From Glo-17 sp964549735 (GTDB lineage Bacteria; Krumholzibacteriota; Krumholzibacteriia; LZORAL124-64-63), in assembly GCA_964549735.1 (NCBI GenBank), contig CAZJWO010000086.1, positions 1-16,154 of the forward strand: 16,154 bases of DNA. The letters are read 5' to 3'. Within the stretch, counting starts at the first letter, position 1. The number at the start of each line of letters is the position of its first letter. The translations under genes were made by a program, and so were the position numbers. This document shows, in pieces, positions 13,886 to 16,154 of the stretch. The notes beneath the pieces were generated by a model, which was given only the letters and a program-made list of their open reading frames with translations, did no database searches and was not told the DNA's origin.

Positions 13886-14518
13886 ATGGCAAGGTACACG
13901 GAAGCGAAGTGCAAGCTTTGCCGCCGCGAGGGGATGAAGCTTTACCTGAAAGGCGAGCGCTGCTACGCGAGCAGCTGCGCCATGGAGCGCCGGCCGTATC
14001 CGCCGGGCGAACATGGCCGTCGCCGCGGGCGTAAACCCTCGGACTACAAACTCCAATTGCGGGAGAAGCAGAAGGTGCGTTCGATCTACGGCGTGCTGGA
14101 ACGCCAGTTCCGGCTGTACTACGTCGAAGCGAACCGCCGCAGTGGTCCGACGGGTGAGAACCTCTTCAACCTGCTCGAGAAGCGGCTCGACAACGTCGTC
14201 TACCGGCTGGGCCTGGCGCCTTCGCGCGACGCCGCCCGGCAGCTCGTCTGCCACAAGCACGTCCTTGTGGACGACCGCGTTTGCGACATTCCCAGCATGC
14301 AGGTGCGGTTGGGACAGATGGTGAGCATTCGGCCCAAGAGCCGCAATATTCCCATGGTCGTCGAAGCGGTCAAGAACACCGCCCGGCGCGAGCGTCTGCC
14401 CTTCGTGGCGATGGACGCGCAGAACCTGTCGGGCAAGCTCATCGCCGAGCCGCGGCTCAGCGATCTGCCGGTCCCGATCCAGGCGAACCTGATCGTGGAG
14501 CTCTACTCGAAGGTCTAG
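13886..14518 (+). CDS. rpsD: 30S ribosomal protein S4, zinc-binding form
   Basis: S4 is a primary assembly protein of the 16S 5' domain; in E. coli it represses the alpha operon and also acts in rRNA antitermination. The 210-aa product has normal length. Its N-terminus holds Cys9, Cys12, Cys26 and Cys31, the zinc-binding C+ form. RRPYPPGEHGRRR and the QKVRSIYGVLERQF segment follow. Next is the S4 RNA-binding domain (NVVYRLGLAPSRDAARQLVCHKHVLVDDR, about 103-131), and the protein ends in ANLIVELYSKV. GGAGG at 13871-13875 is 10 nt before ATG 13886. Confidence 0.97.
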   Translation: MARYTEAKCKLCRREGMKLYLKGERCYASSCAMERRPYPPGEHGRRRGRKPSDYKLQLREKQKVRSIYGVLERQFRLYYVEANRRSGPTGENLFNLLEKRLDNVVYRLGLAPSRDAARQLVCHKHVLVDDRVCDIPSMQVRLGQMVSIRPKSRNIPMVVEAVKNTARRERLPFVAMDAQNLSGKLIAEPRLSDLPVPIQANLIVELYSKV

Positions 14519-14547
14519 TCCGGGCGACGAGCGGAAGGGAAGATGAT

Positions 14548-15546
14548 ATGCGCTGGGTCAACATGTTGATGCCCGACGGGGTCAGGGTCATCGCCGAAAC
14601 GCAGACCGCGACCTTCGCCGAGCTGGAAATCGCGCCGCTGGAGGGGGGATTCGGGCACACCCTGGGCACCGCCCTGCGCCGCATCCTGCTCTCCAGCATC
14701 CACGGGCATGCCATCACCGCGGTGCAGATCGAGGGCGTGCAGCACGAGCTGAGCACCCTGCCGAACGTCCTCGAAGATGTCACGGACATCGTGCTCAATC
14801 TCAAGCAGGTCGTGTTCGCCCTCTCCGACGTTCCGTCCGGCTGGGCCAAGCTCGAGGCGACGGGGCCCGGTCCGGTCACCGCCGGCATGATCCAGGGACA
14901 CCCCGAACTGGTGGTCTGCAACCCCGAGCTCGTGATCTGCAACCTGACCGAAGCCGGCAAGTTCTCGGGCCGCGTGTACATCGACATGGGCCGTGGTTAC
15001 ATCGACCGCGAGTTGCACGAGATTCCCGACGAGGTCATCGGCGTGATCCGGATGGACGCCAATTTCTCCCCGATCAAGAAGGTGGCCTACCGGGTCCAGG
15101 ATACGCGAGTCGGCCGACGGACCGACTACGACAAGCTCATCCTCGAGATCACGACCAACGGAGCGGTCAGGCCCGAAGACGCGATCGGCTTCGCCGCCAA
15201 GTTGCTCAAGGACCACTGCCAGGTCTTCATCAACTTCGACGAGGCGCCTATCGACGCGCAGGAAGCGCAGATCGACGAAGAGCAGCAACGCAAGATCGAT
15301 CTGCTGACGCGCAACGTCGAGGAGTTGGAGCTGTCGGTGCGGTCGGCGAATTGCCTCAAGAGCGGCAACATCCACACCATCTTCGACCTGGTGACGAAGA
15401 GCGAAAACGAGATGCTCAAGTTCCGGAACTTCGGTCGCAAGAGCCTCAACGAGATCGCGGAAATCCTCGAGGGCATGAACCTGCACTTCGGGATGGCGTT
15501 CGATGAGGAGATCGTGCAGCAGGTCAAGGTCAGAGTCGCGGAGTAA
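14548..15546 (+). CDS. rpoA: DNA-directed RNA polymerase alpha subunit
   Basis: The alpha dimer is the assembly scaffold of RNA polymerase, and its C-terminal domain binds UP elements and activators. The product has 332 aa. The N-terminal domain (about 1-230) has FGHTLGTALRRILLSS with Arg45, GPVTA and NFSPIKKVAYRV. A charged linker (about 235-255) follows. The C-terminal domain contains Arg265, Asn268 and Cys269 (VRSANCLK) and Gly296 and Lys298 (NFGRKSL), the UP-element contacts at the same numbers as in E. coli. AAGGGA at 14535-14540 is 7 nt before ATG 14548; longer frames would run into rpsD. rplQ follows after 15 nt. Confidence 0.98.
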   Translation: MRWVNMLMPDGVRVIAETQTATFAELEIAPLEGGFGHTLGTALRRILLSSIHGHAITAVQIEGVQHELSTLPNVLEDVTDIVLNLKQVVFALSDVPSGWAKLEATGPGPVTAGMIQGHPELVVCNPELVICNLTEAGKFSGRVYIDMGRGYIDRELHEIPDEVIGVIRMDANFSPIKKVAYRVQDTRVGRRTDYDKLILEITTNGAVRPEDAIGFAAKLLKDHCQVFINFDEAPIDAQEAQIDEEQQRKIDLLTRNVEELELSVRSANCLKSGNIHTIFDLVTKSENEMLKFRNFGRKSLNEIAEILEGMNLHFGMAFDEEIVQQVKVRVAE

Positions 15547-15561
15547 GGACGGAAGAATATC

Positions 15562-16119
15562 ATGCGTCACAACAACAGCGGTCGCAAGCTCAACCGCACG
15601 GCGGCCCATCGCAAGATGCTGCTGCGCAATCTCGTGACGGCTCTGTTCGAGCACGAGCGCATCCAGACGACAGCCATCAAGGCGAAGGAGACGCGCTCCC
15701 TGGCGGAGCGGCTGATCACATTCGCCAAGCGCGGCGATCTGCACGCCCGCCGGCAGGCGGCCCGCAAGATCAACGATCCGCTGGTCCTGCGCAAGCTGTT
15801 CGATGAAATCGCCCCGCGGTACAGCGAGCGCCCCGGCGGCTACACGCGCGTGCTGCGGCTGAGCGGGCCGCGGCACGGCGACGGCGCCGAGCTGGCGATC
15901 CTCGAACTCGTCGACAGCTCGGTGCGGCCCAAGTCCCTGGACACCAAGAAGCGCCAGCGGGCGCGCCAGATCCTCAAGGCCGAGCAGAAGGCCGAGGCCG
16001 AGGCCGCCTTGCAGGAGGCCGCCGCCGAGCGCGCCCAGGCCGATGTCGGCGCAGAGCCGGGGGCCGACGAATCGGCGCCCGCGCCTGCGATCGAGGATCA
16101 GGGCGAAGAGCCGAAGTAG
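15562..16119 (+). CDS. rplQ: 50S ribosomal protein L17 with Ala/Glu-rich C-terminal tail
   Basis: L17 lies at the tunnel-exit side of the large subunit. The core, about residues 1-118, starts MRHNNSGRKLNRTAAHRKMLLRNL. It has ERIQTTAIKAKETRSLAERLITFAK and PGGYTRVLRLSGPRHGDGAELAILELVD, all diagnostic. Beyond it are about 65 further residues: first basic (RPKSLDTKKRQRAR), then Ala/Glu-rich with a probable helix, ending acidic and proline-rich. Total length is 185 aa, against 127 in E. coli. Such tails occur in several phyla. AAGGA at 15545-15549 and GGAA at 15551-15554 precede ATG 15562. It closes the alpha cluster. Confidence 0.96.
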   Translation: MRHNNSGRKLNRTAAHRKMLLRNLVTALFEHERIQTTAIKAKETRSLAERLITFAKRGDLHARRQAARKINDPLVLRKLFDEIAPRYSERPGGYTRVLRLSGPRHGDGAELAILELVDSSVRPKSLDTKKRQRARQILKAEQKAEAEAALQEAAAERAQADVGAEPGADESAPAPAIEDQGEEPK

Positions 16120-16154
16120 TCCGAGTGGTCAGGTTGCGGCCGGCCCCCGACGCC
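16120..16154 (+). other. Sequence after rplQ, cut by window end
   Basis: These 35 bases follow the rplQ stop and show no coding start, ribosome site or complete inverted repeat. A GC-rich stretch (GGCCGGCCCCC) could be one arm of a terminator whose partner lies beyond the window. This cannot be decided here. Confidence 0.3.

Noticed and set aside
14901..14942. 21-bp tandem repeat in rpoA (18 of 21 bases match) encoding PELVVCN-PELVICN, looking like a duplication.
   Set aside because: Alignment by eye with E. coli alpha (VEIVKPQHVICHLTD at the same place) shows no extra length, so the repeat is a chance likeness within a normal strand, not an insertion.
14515..15876. Long minus-strand open frame opposite rpoA and rplQ.
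   Set aside because: Shadow of the sense codons; no ribosome site or recognisable domain, and it spans two clear sense genes.

Overview
The window is one uninterrupted block of housekeeping genes, all on the + strand: the bacterial S10, spc and alpha ribosomal-protein clusters fused end to end. It opens with the last 16 codons of a tuf (EF-Tu) gene. It then runs rpsJ-rplC-rplD-rplW-rplB-rpsS-rplV-rpsC-rplP-rpmC-rpsQ, rplN-rplX-rplE-rpsN-rpsH-rplF-rplR-rpsE-rpmD-rplO-secY-adk-map-infA-rpmJ, and rpsM-rpsK-rpsD-rpoA-rplQ, ending 35 bases after rplQ. That is 32 complete protein genes, the 37-codon rpmJ among them, plus the tuf tail. No member of the classic order is missing, broken or duplicated, and I see no RNA gene, mobile element, CRISPR array or foreign insertion.

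Organism: a GC-rich bacterium with strong Shine-Dalgarno usage and a marked tolerance of GTG and TTG starts (seven genes). S10 and the L4 loop resemble versions I associate with Bacteroidetes and relatives. S14, however, is the short four-cysteine zinc form, and S4, L36 and adenylate kinase also keep their zinc ligands, which does not fit typical Bacteroidetes. A lesser-known GC-rich lineage near the FCB group is a reasonable guess, but the sequence here does not prove it.

Layout: 54-180 is the longest gap (127 nt) and holds two strong hairpins. 181-5484 is the S10 cluster, 5502-12951 the spc cluster with secY, adk, map and infA, and 13030-16119 the alpha cluster. Genes are tightly spaced: several overlap (rplD/rplW, rplN/rplX, rpsE/rpmD, adk/map) or are separated by one base (secY/adk, map/infA, rpmD/rplO), which implies cotranscription and translational coupling. 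The products build both ribosomal subunits, insert membrane proteins (SecY), balance adenine nucleotides (Adk), remove N-terminal methionine (Map), initiate translation (IF-1) and supply the RNA polymerase alpha subunit.

Nothing here looks like a new biological system. The points worth a second look are small. Almost every intercistronic spacer of 39 nt or more carries a GC-rich hairpin just before the next ribosome binding site. S5 has a long Gly/Arg/Pro-rich N-terminal extension built from 18-nt repeats. L17 has an Ala/Glu-rich C-terminal tail. Adenylate kinase has Asn where Asp33 is expected. A long near-perfect hairpin sits at the rpmJ-rpsM boundary, where an alpha-operon control element might be expected.
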